The notes: generated by a model from the sequence alone, not told the origin. A stretch of 64,000 nucleotides of DNA from Agarivorans aestuarii (GCF_019670125.1 NZ_AP023033.1:2407001-2471000), one strand, 5' to 3'; positions 44,024-54,963 are shown, counted from the first letter of the stretch. Made by a program: numbers and translations.

Positions 44024-46993
44024 ATGAAAAGAATGTTAATTAATGCAATGCAGCTAGAAGAGATGCGCGTTGCATTGGTCGATGGCCAACGGCTATACGA
44101 TCTAGACATAGAAAGTCCTGGTCACGAACAGAAAAAAGCGAATATTTACAAAGGCAAAATTACCCGCGTAGAGCCAAGTTTAGAAGCTGCATTTGTTGAC
44201 TACGGCGCAGAGCGCCATGGTTTCCTTCCAATGAAGGAAATTGCTCGCGAATACTTCCCAGAAGGCTACGTCTATCAAGGACGCCCAAGCATCAAGGAAG
44301 TAGTTAAAGAAGGCCAAGAAGTCATCGTTCAAATCGATAAAGAAGAACGTGGCAACAAAGGCGCAGCTTTAACTACTTTTATCAGCTTAGCTGGAAGCTA
44401 CTTGGTATTAATGCCAAATAACCCTCGTGCAGGTGGTATTTCTCGCCGTATCGAAGGTGACGAACGCACTCAGCTTAAAGAAGCAATGAATGGTCTTGAA
44501 TTACCAAATGGCATGGGACTTATCGTTCGTACTGCTGGCGTTGGTAAGTCTGCTGAAGAGCTTCAATGGGATCTAAAAGTACTGCTTAATCACTGGGGCG
44601 CTATTACAGATGCTTCAGAGTCTAAGTCAGCTCCTTTCCTTATTCACCAAGAAAGCAATGTAATTGTTCGCGCAATCCGTGATTACTTACGTCGTGATGT
44701 TGGCGAAATTCTCATCGATAATAAAACCATCTTTGAGCAAGCTAAAAAGCACATCGAATTGGTTCGCCCAGATTTCGTAAGCCGTGTAAAACGTTACGAA
44801 GGCGAAGTACCAATGTTCAATCATTACCAGATTGAATCGCAAATCGAATCAGCTTTCCAACGCGAAGTGCGCCTTCCATCAGGCGGCTCGATTGTCATTG
44901 ATCCAACTGAAGCCTTAACCTCAATTGATATTAACTCTGCTCGTGCAACTAAGGGCGGAGATATTGAAGAAACAGCACTGCAAACCAACTTGGAAGCATC
45001 AGACGAAATTGCTCGCCAACTGCGCTTGCGTGACTTAGGCGGTCTAGTCGTTATCGACTTCATCGATATGACGCCGGTTAAAAACCAACGTGAAGTAGAA
45101 AATCGCTTCCGTGAAGCAGTACGCCAAGACCGAGCTCGTGTTCAAGTTGGTCGTATTTCACGCTTCGGTTTATTAGAAATGTCACGCCAACGTCTACGTC
45201 CATCACTAGGTGAATCAAGCACCCACATTTGTCCTCGCTGTAACGGCCAAGGAACAATTCGAGACAACGAGTCTTTAGCATTATCTATTCTTCGTTTGTT
45301 CGAAGAAGAAGCGCTGAAAGAGAATACTTCAGAAGTACATGCTCAAGTACCAGTGCCTGTAGCGGCTTACTTGCTTAACGAAAAACGCGTTGCCATTAAC
45401 AAGCTTGAAAAACGCCATAACGTTCGATTAGTGATTATTCCTAATCAACATATGGAAACGCCTCACTACGACGTAACGCGAGTTCGTTCTGGTGAAGAAA
45501 CTCAAGAGACTAGTTATCAGCTTACCGCTGAAAACCCATCTCCTGTTTATCAACCAAACCAAGTAGCTAAAGAGAAAATTGAGGCCGAACAGCCAGTGCT
45601 GCAAGGTTTTAGTTCACCAGCGGCACCAAGTGCTCCTGCCAAAACTAGCAAACCAGCTAATAAAGCTGCAGAGCCTTCGTTGTTAACCCGCATCATCGCA
45701 TTCTTTAGTGCCATGTTTGCAAGCGAAGAGAAGCCTGCTCCAAAGAAACAAACTCGTAGCAAAAATACCCAACGAGATACACGCAATAATCGTCGCAACA
45801 ATCAACGTGGTGATAAGCGTAATAACAAAAATCAAGAACGTCCTGAGCGCAAAGAGCGTAGCGAGCGAAACGAAGGTTCAAACAGTAACCGCCGTCGTAA
45901 AGATCAACGCAATAAACCTGCTAGAGACAAGGCCGAAAGCGAAACTCCGCAAGAAGCTAAACCTACTAAGCAACAAGCGCCAAAAGAGCAGAAAGAGCAA
46001 AAAGAAAGACAGGTTAAAGAACGCCGTGAGCGTCGTAACTTGCGTAAAAAAGTTCGCGTAAAGGCAGAAAAGCCAAACAATGAAGCTAGTGAGCAAAAAG
46101 CTGATCAAGCAATTGTGGAAAAGCCAGTGGCTAAGAAAGCAGAGCAAACTTCACCTAAAGCTGAAGCTCCTGCAGCGCAAACTAACGACAATGCTGAAGT
46201 GCCGAAGCCTAAGCGCCGTCGTCGCTCTTCAAGCAGTGCTGGTCGTAAACGTTTTAATGACTTACCAAAAGCAGAGACTAGTGCACAAGAATCAGCTGTT
46301 GATACACGTTACCCAGAAAACGAAGCCAGTAGTGCGCCAGTTGTAGAAGCTAAAGCCGAAGCACCTGCTGTTGACGCGAAAGCCGAAGCTCCTGTAGTCG
46401 AAGCAAAAGCTGAAGCGCCTGTGGTTGAAGCAAAAGCTGAAGCACCTGTAGTTGAAGCAAAAGCTGAAGCACCTGTAGTTGAAGCAAAAGCTGAAGCACC
46501 TGTAGTTGAAGCAAAAGCTGAAGCACCTGTAGTTGAAGCAAAAGCTGAAGCACCTGTAGTTGAAGCAAAAGCTGAAGCACCTGCGGTTGAAGCAAAAGCT
46601 GAAGCACCTGCGGTTGAAGCAAAAGCTGAAGCGCCTGCAGTTGAAGCAAAAGCTGAAGCACCTGCAGTTGAAGCAAAAGCCGAAGCGCCTGCAGTTGAAG
46701 CAAAAGCCGAAGCGCCTGCAGTTGAAGCAAAAGCGGATGCAATTAAAGCTGAAGTTAAGCCAAAACGTAGCAATCGAGGCAAATTAAAGCCTAGCAAAGT
46801 AGAAGGTAAAGGTAACGCTTCTGCAGTAATGGCAAAACCTGCAGCTGTAGTGCCAGCAGCTAAGCCAGAACAGACTGAAGAAGTAGTTAAGAAGCCTTAT
46901 GTACGTAAACCAATTACTGTTGGTTCTCGCCGCGTTCAGTCAAGTAGCTCAAGTACTTCAGCGCAAAGTCCTATGAGTAAACCAAACGAATAG
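44024..46993 (+). CDS. rne: Ribonuclease E
   Basis: A 989-residue RNase E. The catalytic half is highly conserved: S1 domain (about residues 35-125), DNase-I-like site Asp302 and Asp345 (LVVIDFIDM), and zinc link Cys403/Cys406 in CPRCNGQG. The tail is disordered: an amphipathic membrane-targeting segment (about 552-568, [13 protein letters not shown]), an Arg/Asn-rich RNA-binding stretch (about 575-700), then fifteen 9-residue Val-Glu-Ala-Lys-Ala-Glu-Ala-Pro repeats (773-906). The degradosome scaffold therefore differs from E. coli. It initiates mRNA decay and rRNA/tRNA processing at the inner membrane. It has its own long leader and terminator. Confidence 0.96.
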   Translation: MKRMLINAMQLEEMRVALVDGQRLYDLDIESPGHEQKKANIYKGKITRVEPSLEAAFVDYGAERHGFLPMKEIAREYFPEGYVYQGRPSIKEVVKEGQEVIVQIDKEERGNKGAALTTFISLAGSYLVLMPNNPRAGGISRRIEGDERTQLKEAMNGLELPNGMGLIVRTAGVGKSAEELQWDLKVLLNHWGAITDASESKSAPFLIHQESNVIVRAIRDYLRRDVGEILIDNKTIFEQAKKHIELVRPDFVSRVKRYEGEVPMFNHYQIESQIESAFQREVRLPSGGSIVIDPTEALTSIDINSARATKGGDIEETALQTNLEASDEIARQLRLRDLGGLVVIDFIDMTPVKNQREVENRFREAVRQDRARVQVGRISRFGLLEMSRQRLRPSLGESSTHICPRCNGQGTIRDNESLALSILRLFEEEALKENTSEVHAQVPVPVAAYLLNEKRVAINKLEKRHNVRLVIIPNQHMETPHYDVTRVRSGEETQETSYQLTAENPSPVYQPNQVAKEKIEAEQPVLQGFSSPAAPSAPAKTSKPANKAAEPSLLTRIIAFFSAMFASEEKPAPKKQTRSKNTQRDTRNNRRNNQRGDKRNNKNQERPERKERSERNEGSNSNRRRKDQRNKPARDKAESETPQEAKPTKQQAPKEQKEQKERQVKERRERRNLRKKVRVKAEKPNNEASEQKADQAIVEKPVAKKAEQTSPKAEAPAAQTNDNAEVPKPKRRRRSSSSAGRKRFNDLPKAETSAQESAVDTRYPENEASSAPVVEAKAEAPAVDAKAEAPVVEAKAEAPVVEAKAEAPVVEAKAEAPVVEAKAEAPVVEAKAEAPVVEAKAEAPVVEAKAEAPAVEAKAEAPAVEAKAEAPAVEAKAEAPAVEAKAEAPAVEAKAEAPAVEAKADAIKAEVKPKRSNRGKLKPSKVEGKGNASAVMAKPAAVVPAAKPEQTEEVVKKPYVRKPITVGSRRVQSSSSSTSAQSPMSKPNE
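46340..46741 (+). repeat. 27-bp tandem repeat (14 full plus one partial copy) inside rne
   Basis: Units begin every 27 bp from 46340 (46367, 46394 ... 46718). Copies 4-12 differ by only one to three bases, mostly at the first codons (GTAGTT, GCGGTT or GCAGTT) and in synonymous GCA/GCG. Each encodes [V/A]VEAKAEAP; copy 2 has Asp for Glu. Near-identity at DNA level indicates recent expansion by slippage or recombination. The length can change in multiples of 9 residues without breaking the frame. Confidence 0.97.
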
Positions 46994-47015
46994 ACCTTTG
47001 ACAGATAAGTAACTA

Positions 47016-47045
47016 AAAAGGCCAGCAACATGCTGGCCTTTTTTA
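47016..47045. terminator. Bidirectional terminator after rne
   Basis: GGCCAGC-AACAT-GCTGGCC with A-run on one side and T-run on the other. It serves rne on plus and the phosphatase gene on minus. Confidence 0.9.
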
Positions 47046-47069
47046 ATGCTCTTTTTAATCAAAAATTAA

Positions 47070-47543
47070 CTAGGTCTTTATCCGCTCAACAATGCCATCA
47101 CTGGCTTGCTCTATCATTGCTAATACCTGTTTAAAACCTTGCACGCTACCGTAGTAAGGATCGGGCACTTCCTCTAACTCCACTCCACCAAAAGGCAGAA
47201 TCAAGGCTATTTTGTGAAGATATTGTTCAGGGCAGTGTTTTTGTAAGTAACTTAGGTTTTTCTTATCGGATGCTAAGATCAAGTCAAACTTCGCAAAGTC
47301 TTTTTCCACCACTTTTCGTGAGCGAATGCCCTTAAAGCTATAGCCTTTCTCCTCGGCAATTCTTACTGCACGAGGATCTGGTTTGTCCCCTCGGTGATAA
47401 TCCGTAGTTCCTGCTGAGTCGACTTTCACTTTGAGTTTGTGTTGTTTTAGCTTGGTTCGTAGCACGGCCTCTGCTGTGGTAGAGCGACAAATATTCCCCA
47501 TGCATATCACCAACACCGATTTAACACCGATAAGTTTATTCAC
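47070..47543 (-). CDS. Low-molecular-weight protein-tyrosine phosphatase
   Basis: A 157-residue phosphatase with the CX5R loop CMGNICR (Cys14, Arg20) followed by Ser, and the general-acid motif VPDPYYGS near residue 120. Starts at GTG 47543 with AGGG upstream. In exopolysaccharide loci such enzymes (Wzb/Etp) dephosphorylate a tyrosine kinase, but no kinase or capsule genes are near, so its substrate is unknown. A terminator separates it from the AsmA gene upstream. Confidence 0.9.
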   Translation of the reverse strand: MNKLIGVKSVLVICMGNICRSTTAEAVLRTKLKQHKLKVKVDSAGTTDYHRGDKPDPRAVRIAEEKGYSFKGIRSRKVVEKDFAKFDLILASDKKNLSYLQKHCPEQYLHKIALILPFGGVELEEVPDPYYGSVQGFKQVLAMIEQASDGIVERIKT

Positions 47544-47556
47544 ATATATCCCTTAT

Positions 47557-47582
47557 AAAAAAGGCACCTAAAGTGCCTTTTA
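47557..47582 (-). terminator. Rho-independent terminator of the asmA-like gene
   Basis: On the minus strand GGCAC-TTTAG-GTGCC is followed by TTTTTTAT. It lies just after the stop codon. Confidence 0.85.
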
Positions 47583-47586
47583 CCAT

Positions 47587-49455
47587 CTAGTTAAAGAAGC
47601 CGCCTAGGCTGTCGAGTATCTTTTTGCTGTCTTCGTTATCACCTAAGGCTTTCTTGAGCTCTTTGTTAACTGCTTCCTTAGCCTGGCCTTCAAACAGTTT
47701 TTTCATATCTAAATTAACTTTAGGTTCAGCCCAACTGCCTTTCACGTTAATTGGGATATCTAAGCCAGCCAAGTCGTTTTTAGAGCCTTGCCCCTCTAAA
47801 CTTGCCACCACCTTTGTGATGAACTCAAAATTTAGACTTTCTTTAATTAAATGGGTTTGCCCTTTGCCATCAATGCGTAACAATGGCGAAGACATTTGCA
47901 TTTTATTCACCTTAGCTAAAGAGTTACCCAAGCTTGAATTAATCACTAATTCACTGAAGTCAGTTTTTTGTTCCTGCTGTGCTTGAGACTTGTCACCGCC
48001 TTTAATAGCCGCTTTGGCTGAGCGAATCATTTGTGGAATATTAACTCCATAAATAGCTCCATCAGTAAACGTGGCATTTATAGGGCCTGATATTTTCTTC
48101 TTAATAGCAGTAGGTGTTAATCCATTGCCTTTTAGCTTGAGATCTACGTTTAAACCGCCAGCAACAAAATCAAAATCAGCAGCATCACTTAGCAATGGTC
48201 GAGCTTGAACACCAAGCAGCTTAGCGCTAGTCGAATAACTTGCTACCGGCTTTTGCCCATTAATCACTGCATTGCTTTCTAGACGTCCACCATAAAGATT
48301 TGCACTCAGTTCTTTTAAACGCAAAATGCCATCTTTAATTTGCACTTGCTGCTTAATATCTTCGATGTGAAGTTTTTGGTGTTGTAATTTGTCGATGCTT
48401 AGCGTGCCATCTAGGTTTAAGGTTTTTAGCACCGTTAAATCAGGCTCTTGTTCTTCAATAGGTGCAGTTGTTGATGTATTTCCCTCATCATTAGACTCAG
48501 CACTCGCTGTTGATTCACCAACAAAATTAGCGGTATCTAATAACGGAATATTAAAGTCAAACTTAATGCTTGGTATGTCGCTAAGCACAACACTACTACT
48601 ACCTACAATTTGCGTTTTACCGTCGATGTCTATCGCTAGTTTAGAAAGCTCAGCGGTTTTACTATGCATCGTGTAAGACAAAGCTAACTCAGCTTGAACA
48701 TCCATTGCGCCATTAGGTATTGCACTACCTTGCAAGTTCAAGCCATTGCTAACATCCGTTAAGGCAATCTTGCTAAAGTCTTCAGCGATGAATATCAAAC
48801 CGCTTGCTTGTTGTTCCACTAAGATTTCACCATCATCAAATTTTAGCGAGAGACTAAAACCGTTATCTTTACCAAGCTCTAGGCCATCTAATCTAAAGTT
48901 AACAGGGCCTAACTTTTGGGTTTTATTTAAGGCTAAATCAATCAGTTCAACATTGGCGTCAACGATTTCTATGCCTGCCAAACTAACATTCCAGCCAGCT
49001 GGCGCAGAACTAGAAGACTCTTCGTCACTTGCAGGCTCACTTGGCGCAGATTGGCTTTCATTAGTTTGAGTTAAATCATCAAGGCTAGTACTTCCATCAG
49101 CTTTGGTTTGATGGCGTAAGGTTAAACCCCGAACAGAGATATCCCCTACTTCGATACTTTTGCTAAACAAAGGCATTAAGGCTACTGACATTTCGGCACC
49201 GGCAATACTAATGGTATCACCGTCACCAAATTCAGGGTTGTCGCGAAGCCTTAAGCTCCCTAACTCAAAACCAATACTAGGAAAAAAACGCCAGCCTAGA
49301 TCGCCTTCAATAACTAATTCTCTGCCGGTTGTCTCCTTGGTTTTTTCGACCAAAAGCTTTTTAATATCATCGGTGTTCACCGTTGATACAGCGACAACAA
49401 CACCAATAACCAGTAGTACAACCAGGGCCGCTACAACATAGAGCAACTTTTTCAT
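47587..49455 (-). CDS. AsmA-family envelope protein
   Basis: A 622-residue protein anchored by one N-terminal helix (about residues 4-24), with AsmA N-terminal features (TGRELVIEGDLGWRFFPSIG) and a C-terminal AsmA-like beta-rich part (about 400-600). A low-complexity acidic Ser/Glu stretch lies near residues 130-155. AsmA-like proteins act in the inner membrane/periplasm and are related to bridge-like lipid transporters, probably affecting outer-membrane lipid supply. It sits beside udk, as in E. coli (asmA-dcd-udk), but dcd is not between them here. Confidence 0.88.
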   Translation of the reverse strand: MKKLLYVVAALVVLLVIGVVVAVSTVNTDDIKKLLVEKTKETTGRELVIEGDLGWRFFPSIGFELGSLRLRDNPEFGDGDTISIAGAEMSVALMPLFSKSIEVGDISVRGLTLRHQTKADGSTSLDDLTQTNESQSAPSEPASDEESSSSAPAGWNVSLAGIEIVDANVELIDLALNKTQKLGPVNFRLDGLELGKDNGFSLSLKFDDGEILVEQQASGLIFIAEDFSKIALTDVSNGLNLQGSAIPNGAMDVQAELALSYTMHSKTAELSKLAIDIDGKTQIVGSSSVVLSDIPSIKFDFNIPLLDTANFVGESTASAESNDEGNTSTTAPIEEQEPDLTVLKTLNLDGTLSIDKLQHQKLHIEDIKQQVQIKDGILRLKELSANLYGGRLESNAVINGQKPVASYSTSAKLLGVQARPLLSDAADFDFVAGGLNVDLKLKGNGLTPTAIKKKISGPINATFTDGAIYGVNIPQMIRSAKAAIKGGDKSQAQQEQKTDFSELVINSSLGNSLAKVNKMQMSSPLLRIDGKGQTHLIKESLNFEFITKVVASLEGQGSKNDLAGLDIPINVKGSWAEPKVNLDMKKLFEGQAKEAVNKELKKALGDNEDSKKILDSLGGFFN

Positions 49456-49567
49456 AATCTTCCCTATTTACAAAGCTGTTGAATAAGTATGTGCTTAAAT
49501 TCTAAAAAGTAATTCAGTATTTACATTATTATCGGTTTATCTAGTTCGTTAGATTTTTATCAAAAAC

Positions 49568-50215
49568 TTAGTTTGAAGCCAATAAGTCGCGAATCTTGGC
49601 ATTAATAATATCGATAGCAATGCGGTTTTTCCCACCGCGTGGAATGATCACATCGGCATATTGCTTAGAAGGCTCAACAAACTGAAGGAACATAGGGCGA
49701 ACGGTATTGTGATATTGAGACAATACCGAATCTAAAGTTCTGCCACGCTCTTTTACATCACGCTGAATTCTTCGCGCTAAACAAATATCTAAGGGTGTAT
49801 CCACAAAAATACTGATGTCCAACTGTTCTCGAATAGCTGGATCGGTAAAAAGTAAAATGCCCTCTAGTACAATGATTTTTGTTGGTTTCACTGTTCTTGT
49901 TTCAGCCATACGGTTATTTACTTTGTAACTGTATTGAGGCTGCTCGATGGGCTCTCCACCCTTTAGTTGTTTTAAGTGCTCAACTAACAAATCATGATCC
50001 ATAGCCTTGGGATGGTCATAGTTAGTTTGTTTGCGTTGCTCTGGCGTAATGTGGCTTTGGTCTTTGTAATAGCTGTCTTCATTAATTACTACGATGCAGC
50101 TATCACCTAGCTCGGTGCGAATATCGTTAACGATGGTTTGAGAGAACAAACTTTTACCTGAAGCAGACGCTCCAGAGATCCCAATTACTACGATATTATG
50201 ATCTTGATTTTGCAT
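49568..50215 (-). CDS. udk: Uridine kinase
   Basis: A 215-residue uridine/cytidine kinase. P-loop [11 protein letters not shown] (residues 13-23), [13 protein letters not shown] and [12 protein letters not shown] are conserved with E. coli Udk (213). It phosphorylates uridine and cytidine in pyrimidine salvage. It is divergent from metG with about 200 bp between the chosen starts. The mrp/apbC gene often found next to metG is absent here. Confidence 0.95.
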   Translation of the reverse strand: MQNQDHNIVVIGISGASASGKSLFSQTIVNDIRTELGDSCIVVINEDSYYKDQSHITPEQRKQTNYDHPKAMDHDLLVEHLKQLKGGEPIEQPQYSYKVNNRMAETRTVKPTKIIVLEGILLFTDPAIREQLDISIFVDTPLDICLARRIQRDVKERGRTLDSVLSQYHNTVRPMFLQFVEPSKQYADVIIPRGGKNRIAIDIINAKIRDLLASN

Positions 50216-50418
50216 AGAAATAACCTAGTTCTTTTGGCGCAATTATAGGTGCAATATAACTATTAGTCATTACGCGAATGGGGTGCAGATAAATATTTCA
50301 ACTTAAATAACTATAAGTTATCCCGGTAGGCATTAGGATACTAGGCATCACCTGCCGCATAAGGTAATATTGGCAGCCTTGAATTACCCGTTAATTGACT
50401 GAGCTTACAGTAGATCAC

Positions 50419-52470
50419 ATGACAAACGAACAACGTAAAATTCTGGTTACCAGCGCCTTACCTTATGCCAATGGCCCTATTCACTTAGGCCACTTACTCG
50501 AATACATACAAACAGACATTTGGGTTCGTTTCCAAAAACTACGCGGCAATACTTGTACTTACGTATGTGCCGATGATGCGCACGGTACACCTATTATGCT
50601 AAAAGCTCAGCAAATGGGAATTACACCTGAGGAAATGATTAACCAGGTACACGTTGAACACAGTGCAGACTTTAATGAATTCCACATCGAGTTTGATAAC
50701 TACCACTCTACGCATAGCCCAGAAAACCAAGCTTTATCTGAAGAGATATACAATAAGCTTAATCAAGCTGGTCACATTAAAACACGTACCATCTCTCAGC
50801 TATTCGACCCTGAGAAAAACATGTTTTTGCCAGACCGATTTGTAAAAGGTACTTGCCCTAAATGTCATAGTGAAGATCAAAACGGTGATAACTGTGATAA
50901 CTGTGGCGCTACCTACAGCCCAACAGATTTGCTATCACCTAAATCAGTGATTTCTGGGGCCGAGCCAATACTTAAAGACTCAGAGCACTACTTCTTCGAT
51001 TTGCCGGCCTTTCAAAAGATGCTGAAAGACTGGACAATTTCAGGTTCGCTGCAAGAAGAAATGTCTAACAAGCTAAACGAGTGGTTTGAACAAGGTTTAC
51101 AACAATGGGACATTAGCCGCGACGCGCCCTACTTCGGGTTTAAGATCCCAGGAACCGAAGACAAATATTTTTATGTTTGGCTAGATGCCCCAATTGGTTA
51201 CATGGGCAGCTTTAAGAACCTATGTGACAAACGCGGCGACTTAAACTTTGACGAATACTGGAATAAAGACTCAGACGCTGAGGTTTATCACTTTATCGGT
51301 AAAGACATTATTTACTTCCACAGTTTGTTTTGGCCAGCCATGTTAGAAGGTGCAGGTTTCCGCAAGCCTACTAGCGTTTATGCTCATGGCTATGTAACGG
51401 TAAACGGCGCCAAAATGTCTAAGTCTCGCGGCACATTTATTAAGGCGCGAACCTATCTTGATCACTTAGACCCTGAGTACTTGCGTTACTATTACGCCGC
51501 TAAGCTAAATAATAGAATTGATGACCTAGATTTAAACTTAGAAGATTTTGCACAACGGGTTAACTCAGACTTAGTAGGTAAAGTGATTAACATTGCTAGC
51601 CGTACAGCTGGGTTTATTAGTAAACGCTTTAATGCAACCTTATCTCCTGTAGTAAGCAACCAAGCCTTGCTAGATGAGTTTGTCGCTGCCGAAGCTAGCA
51701 TTGCTGCTCTGTACGAAGGTCGTGAGTTTGGCAAAGCCATGCGCGAGATTATGGCCTTAGCCGATAAAGCTAACCAGTACATTGCTGAAGAAGCCCCTTG
51801 GCAGTTGGCTAAAAGTGAAGATACATTAGAACGTGCTCACCAAGTGTGCTCTATGGGTATTCACTTGTTCCGTGTACTTATTACTTACTTAAAGCCTGTA
51901 TTACCAAAACTCGCTGAAAAAGTTGAGCAATTCTTAAATATTGAACTTAAGTGGGCCGACATAAATAACACCCTAGTTAGTCATGAAATCCAAAGCTTCA
52001 AAGCATTAATGCAACGCATTGATATGAAGCATGTTGAAGCAATGGTTGATGCATCTAAAGATAACTTGGTGGCGACTACTGCTGCTAAAAAAGGTGATAA
52101 AAAGCCTGCAGAAAAAACCAAAAGTGACATTGAGCCCATAGCCGACACAATCAGTTTTGATGAATTCGCTAAAATCGACTTACGCATTGCTAAAATCGTA
52201 AAAGCCTCGCATGTAGAAAAGGCAGAGAAACTGCTACGCCTCGAATTAGATATTGGTACTGAAACTCGCCAAGTATTTGCGGGTATTAAGTCAGCTTATG
52301 CGCCTGAAGACTTAGAAGGCAAACTTACCGTTATGGTGGCGAATCTAGCACCGCGTAAGATGCGCTTTGGTGAATCTCAAGGAATGGTGCTTGCTGCTGG
52401 ACCAGGTGGAAAAGATCTTTGGATTTTGAGCCCAGGAGATGGTGCGCAGCCTGGAATGCGAGTAATGTAA
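50419..52470 (+). CDS. metG: Methionyl-tRNA synthetase
   Basis: A 683-residue class I synthetase (E. coli 677). HLGH lies in [13 protein letters not shown], the zinc knuckle is [17 protein letters not shown], and KMSKS is in [11 protein letters not shown]-terminal tRNA-binding dimerisation domain (about 585-683) begins [15 protein letters not shown] at 50419 gives the conserved N terminus; the frame could be read from a TTG 24 bp upstream. Charges tRNAMet and initiator tRNA. It ends at a strong terminator. Confidence 0.96.
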   Translation: MTNEQRKILVTSALPYANGPIHLGHLLEYIQTDIWVRFQKLRGNTCTYVCADDAHGTPIMLKAQQMGITPEEMINQVHVEHSADFNEFHIEFDNYHSTHSPENQALSEEIYNKLNQAGHIKTRTISQLFDPEKNMFLPDRFVKGTCPKCHSEDQNGDNCDNCGATYSPTDLLSPKSVISGAEPILKDSEHYFFDLPAFQKMLKDWTISGSLQEEMSNKLNEWFEQGLQQWDISRDAPYFGFKIPGTEDKYFYVWLDAPIGYMGSFKNLCDKRGDLNFDEYWNKDSDAEVYHFIGKDIIYFHSLFWPAMLEGAGFRKPTSVYAHGYVTVNGAKMSKSRGTFIKARTYLDHLDPEYLRYYYAAKLNNRIDDLDLNLEDFAQRVNSDLVGKVINIASRTAGFISKRFNATLSPVVSNQALLDEFVAAEASIAALYEGREFGKAMREIMALADKANQYIAEEAPWQLAKSEDTLERAHQVCSMGIHLFRVLITYLKPVLPKLAEKVEQFLNIELKWADINNTLVSHEIQSFKALMQRIDMKHVEAMVDASKDNLVATTAAKKGDKKPAEKTKSDIEPIADTISFDEFAKIDLRIAKIVKASHVEKAEKLLRLELDIGTETRQVFAGIKSAYAPEDLEGKLTVMVANLAPRKMRFGESQGMVLAAGPGGKDLWILSPGDGAQPGMRVM

Positions 52471-52475
52471 AACAG

Positions 52476-52500
52476 AAAGGCGCCAATAGGCGCCTTTTTT
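52476..52500 (+). terminator. Rho-independent terminator of metG
   Basis: AAAGGCGCC-AATA-GGCGCCTTT followed by a T-run; it lies before the convergent acylphosphatase gene and may also act on it. Confidence 0.9.
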
Positions 52501-52505
52501 AATTG

Positions 52506-52781
52506 TTAGTAAGCGTTAAAACCTGAAAAACTGTATTGCTCTATGGCTAACATTTCGAGTGTTTCAACTTCTTTTACTACTGCATAAGGTGATGCATGAT
52601 GAAGGAATGAAAGCAGTTCAAGTAATTGTGCTTCTTCACCTTCTGCTAGTACTTCTACATCACCAGAGCTCAAGTTCTTCGCATAACCCACAAGATCTAA
52701 GCGTAGTGCTTTAACTTGGGTATGGTATCGATAACCAACACTCTGCACTTTACCTTTGGCTAAGGCTTTTAAACGAAACAC
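52506..52781 (-). CDS. acyP: Acylphosphatase
   Basis: A 91-residue small alpha/beta enzyme. The phosphate-binding loop with Arg (GYRYHTQ, Arg18 region) and the catalytic Asn (YAKNLSSGDVEV) match the family. It hydrolyses acyl phosphates such as acetyl phosphate or 1,3-bisphosphoglycerate. It starts 6 bp after a GNAT acetyltransferase gene on the same strand, so the two are probably an operon. Confidence 0.88.
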   Translation of the reverse strand: MFRLKALAKGKVQSVGYRYHTQVKALRLDLVGYAKNLSSGDVEVLAEGEEAQLLELLSFLHHASPYAVVKEVETLEMLAIEQYSFSGFNAY

Positions 52782-52787
52782 GATGGT

Positions 52788-53387
52788 TCATCCCATCACC
52801 GGTTTAACTTCATTAAGGCCGGTAAATTCGAAACCAAGATTTTCTACAGGTACGTTTTCAAGAGGCACACTGCAACGGTCAAGATCCAAGCAAAAATAAC
52901 GTTGCAGTTGATATTGGGCATTAAGTTGTTCAACTTCGTTGAAACCAAACTGACTAAGCGTCCAACGTAAACGCTCATCTCTACAATTACAAATTAGGCT
53001 AAGCAAGGTAAAGCCTTGATTAAGGGCGTAACACCTTGCCCAATCTACCATTAACTTGGCTAAACCTTTGCCTGCAAAGTCTCTATTAACCGTGAGTTTG
53101 TGCATGAATAAGCTTTCACGTCTTACTTCAGGTTCGACTTCTATCGCCCCACTGCGATTATTTAGAATCATAGCTGCTACGGGTTTACCCGCGATATATC
53201 CCATGTACATTTCATCTAAGCGATGATTTGCAAGTAAGGAATGTGGGGTAATTTGATGAAATTTCCAAAGCGGTTCGCCTCTTGATTCGAACCAACTTGC
53301 CGCTTCCATTAGTAATTCACAGAACTGATAAAGCTCAATACTAGATATAGAACGAACCACCAAATTAGGTGTCGCTTCGCTTGACAT
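52788..53387 (-). CDS. GNAT-family N-acetyltransferase
   Basis: A 199-residue protein with an acetyl-CoA-binding motif (HKLTVNRDFAGKGLAKLMVDWA near residue 105, including RDFAGKG). The C-terminal 35 residues extend beyond the usual fold. The substrate is unknown. It lies upstream of acylphosphatase. It has no near neighbours that would point to a pathway. Confidence 0.8.
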   Translation of the reverse strand: MSSEATPNLVVRSISSIELYQFCELLMEAASWFESRGEPLWKFHQITPHSLLANHRLDEMYMGYIAGKPVAAMILNNRSGAIEVEPEVRRESLFMHKLTVNRDFAGKGLAKLMVDWARCYALNQGFTLLSLICNCRDERLRWTLSQFGFNEVEQLNAQYQLQRYFCLDLDRCSVPLENVPVENLGFEFTGLNEVKPVMG

Positions 53388-53721
53388 ATCAACTCCCTTG
53401 ATAAGTACTAAAACTGTGACCGATAACCAGTTGTGAATAACATGTTACACACAATAACTATAAGTTAAAAGCATTGTTCACAGAAACAAGCGCCTTATTT
53501 TCACCCCACAAGGTATTGCTTACAGCATAAAAAACACTAACGCACCAAACAAACAAAGTTAATCACTAGGTTGGCCTTAACTTGCTGACAAATCCATACA
53601 ATACTTAAGCTTTATTAAGGAACTTTCGCTACCAGCAAAAATTGCGGGTAATCACTGATAATCAAACACATAAATGCGATAATCAAAGGTAATATTAAAC
53701 TCAATACACTATAGGGAAACC
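53388..53721. promoter_or_regulatory. Intergenic region upstream of moeA
   Basis: A 334-bp AT-rich stretch between divergent genes without a supportable coding frame. AATCA occurs at 53650, 53660 and 53681 (10 and 21 bp apart), with the longer repeat GATAATCAAA at 53657 and 53678. I see no clear molybdate (ModE) site or Moco riboswitch. It probably holds the moeA promoter. Confidence 0.4.
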
Positions 53722-54963
53722 ATGGACTGCTGTAGTCAACCTGGCTTAATGCCTATCGAGCAAGCTAAATCTTTATTACGCGATAGCACAGAGCTAAAAA
53801 CCAAAATACAGACTGTGAGTTTAAATGAAGCTCTTAATAGAGTGTTAGCCGAAGATGTTGTATCGCCCATTAATATCCCTCCTTTTGATAATAGTGCGAT
53901 GGACGGCTACGCCATTTGTGCAGAGCAAATGCCAAATAACAATACCCTTCCGCTTAGCCATAAAGTATTTGCCGGGGATACCCAGCAAATAGCTTTAGAA
54001 GCCGGTCACTGTGTGAGAATTATGACTGGCGCTCCCTTGCCTCCAGGTTGTGATGCGGTAGAAATGCAAGAAAATACAGAGGCTAGTGAAGATAAAGAAC
54101 AACAAATTACTTTTAAGAAGCCAATTAATAAAGGCAAGAACGTTCGCTTAAAAGGTGAAGATGTTAAACAAGGTCAAGTTGTTATCCCTGCCAACACCAG
54201 ACTTAACTCTAGCCACATTGGTTTACTCGCCACACTTGGTATTAACACGATAGCAGTGCAAAGTTTATTGAAGGTGGCGCTGTTTTCCAGCGGCGACGAA
54301 TTAATCCAACCAGGCAAACCTTTAAAGCACGGGCAAATCTACGACAGCAACCGTTTTGCCATACGCGCCCTTCTAGCTAAGTTACCCGTGGAGATTATTG
54401 ACTTAGGCGTTATAGCAGACGACAAGCAACTGGTTACCGACGCTTTCGTTAAGGCAGATAAAATGGCCGACATAGTGATATGCAGTGGTGGAGTATCAGT
54501 GGGTGAAGCGGATTACACTAAACTTGTCTTAGACGAAATTGGTAATATCAACTTTTGGAAGTTAGCCATTAAGCCAGGAAAGCCTTTTGCTTTTGGTCAG
54601 CTACCTAACTCCTACTTTATTGGCTTGCCCGGTAATCCCGTTTCTGCTTATGTCACATTCTACAAATTGGCAATGCTAGTCATCAGCAAAGCCTGTGGAT
54701 GGGCTTATGACGAGCCACTACAGGTGCAAGCCATATCACTACAGGACTTCAAGAAATCGCCAGGTAGAACAGATTACCAACGCGGCCTAGCTAGCATAAA
54801 CCAAAGTGGTCAACTTCAAGTAAGCTCAACGGGCGCGCAAGGTAGTGCGATATTTACAAGCCTAACTCAGGCAAACTGTTTTGTAGTGCTTGAACAAGAC
54901 AGAGGTCGGGTAAGCGCAGGTGAAATGGTCACAATTGAAATGTTTGCAGATCCCATTCTATAG
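53722..54963 (+). CDS. moeA: Molybdopterin molybdenumtransferase
   Basis: A 413-residue MoeA (E. coli 411). The MoeA N-terminal domain has PFDNSAMDGYA, RIMTGAPLPPGCDAV binds the substrate, and VICSGGVSVGEADY lies in the MogA-like domain. It inserts molybdate into adenylylated molybdopterin in the last step of cofactor synthesis. It is convergent with modC, with adjacent stops. No moeB follows, unlike E. coli. Confidence 0.94.
   Translation: MDCCSQPGLMPIEQAKSLLRDSTELKTKIQTVSLNEALNRVLAEDVVSPINIPPFDNSAMDGYAICAEQMPNNNTLPLSHKVFAGDTQQIALEAGHCVRIMTGAPLPPGCDAVEMQENTEASEDKEQQITFKKPINKGKNVRLKGEDVKQGQVVIPANTRLNSSHIGLLATLGINTIAVQSLLKVALFSSGDELIQPGKPLKHGQIYDSNRFAIRALLAKLPVEIIDLGVIADDKQLVTDAFVKADKMADIVICSGGVSVGEADYTKLVLDEIGNINFWKLAIKPGKPFAFGQLPNSYFIGLPGNPVSAYVTFYKLAMLVISKACGWAYDEPLQVQAISLQDFKKSPGRTDYQRGLASINQSGQLQVSSTGAQGSAIFTSLTQANCFVVLEQDRGRVSAGEMVTIEMFADPIL

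Noticed and set aside
46309-46797. Long open frames in other phases across the rne repeat (162 residues on the minus strand, Ala-Ser-rich)
   Set aside because: A 27-bp repeat without stops is open in several frames by construction. The main rne frame is conserved and these frames are low-complexity shadows.
53388-53721. Moco riboswitch or ModE operator upstream of moeA
   Set aside because: No recognisable consensus. Only short AATCA repeats are present.
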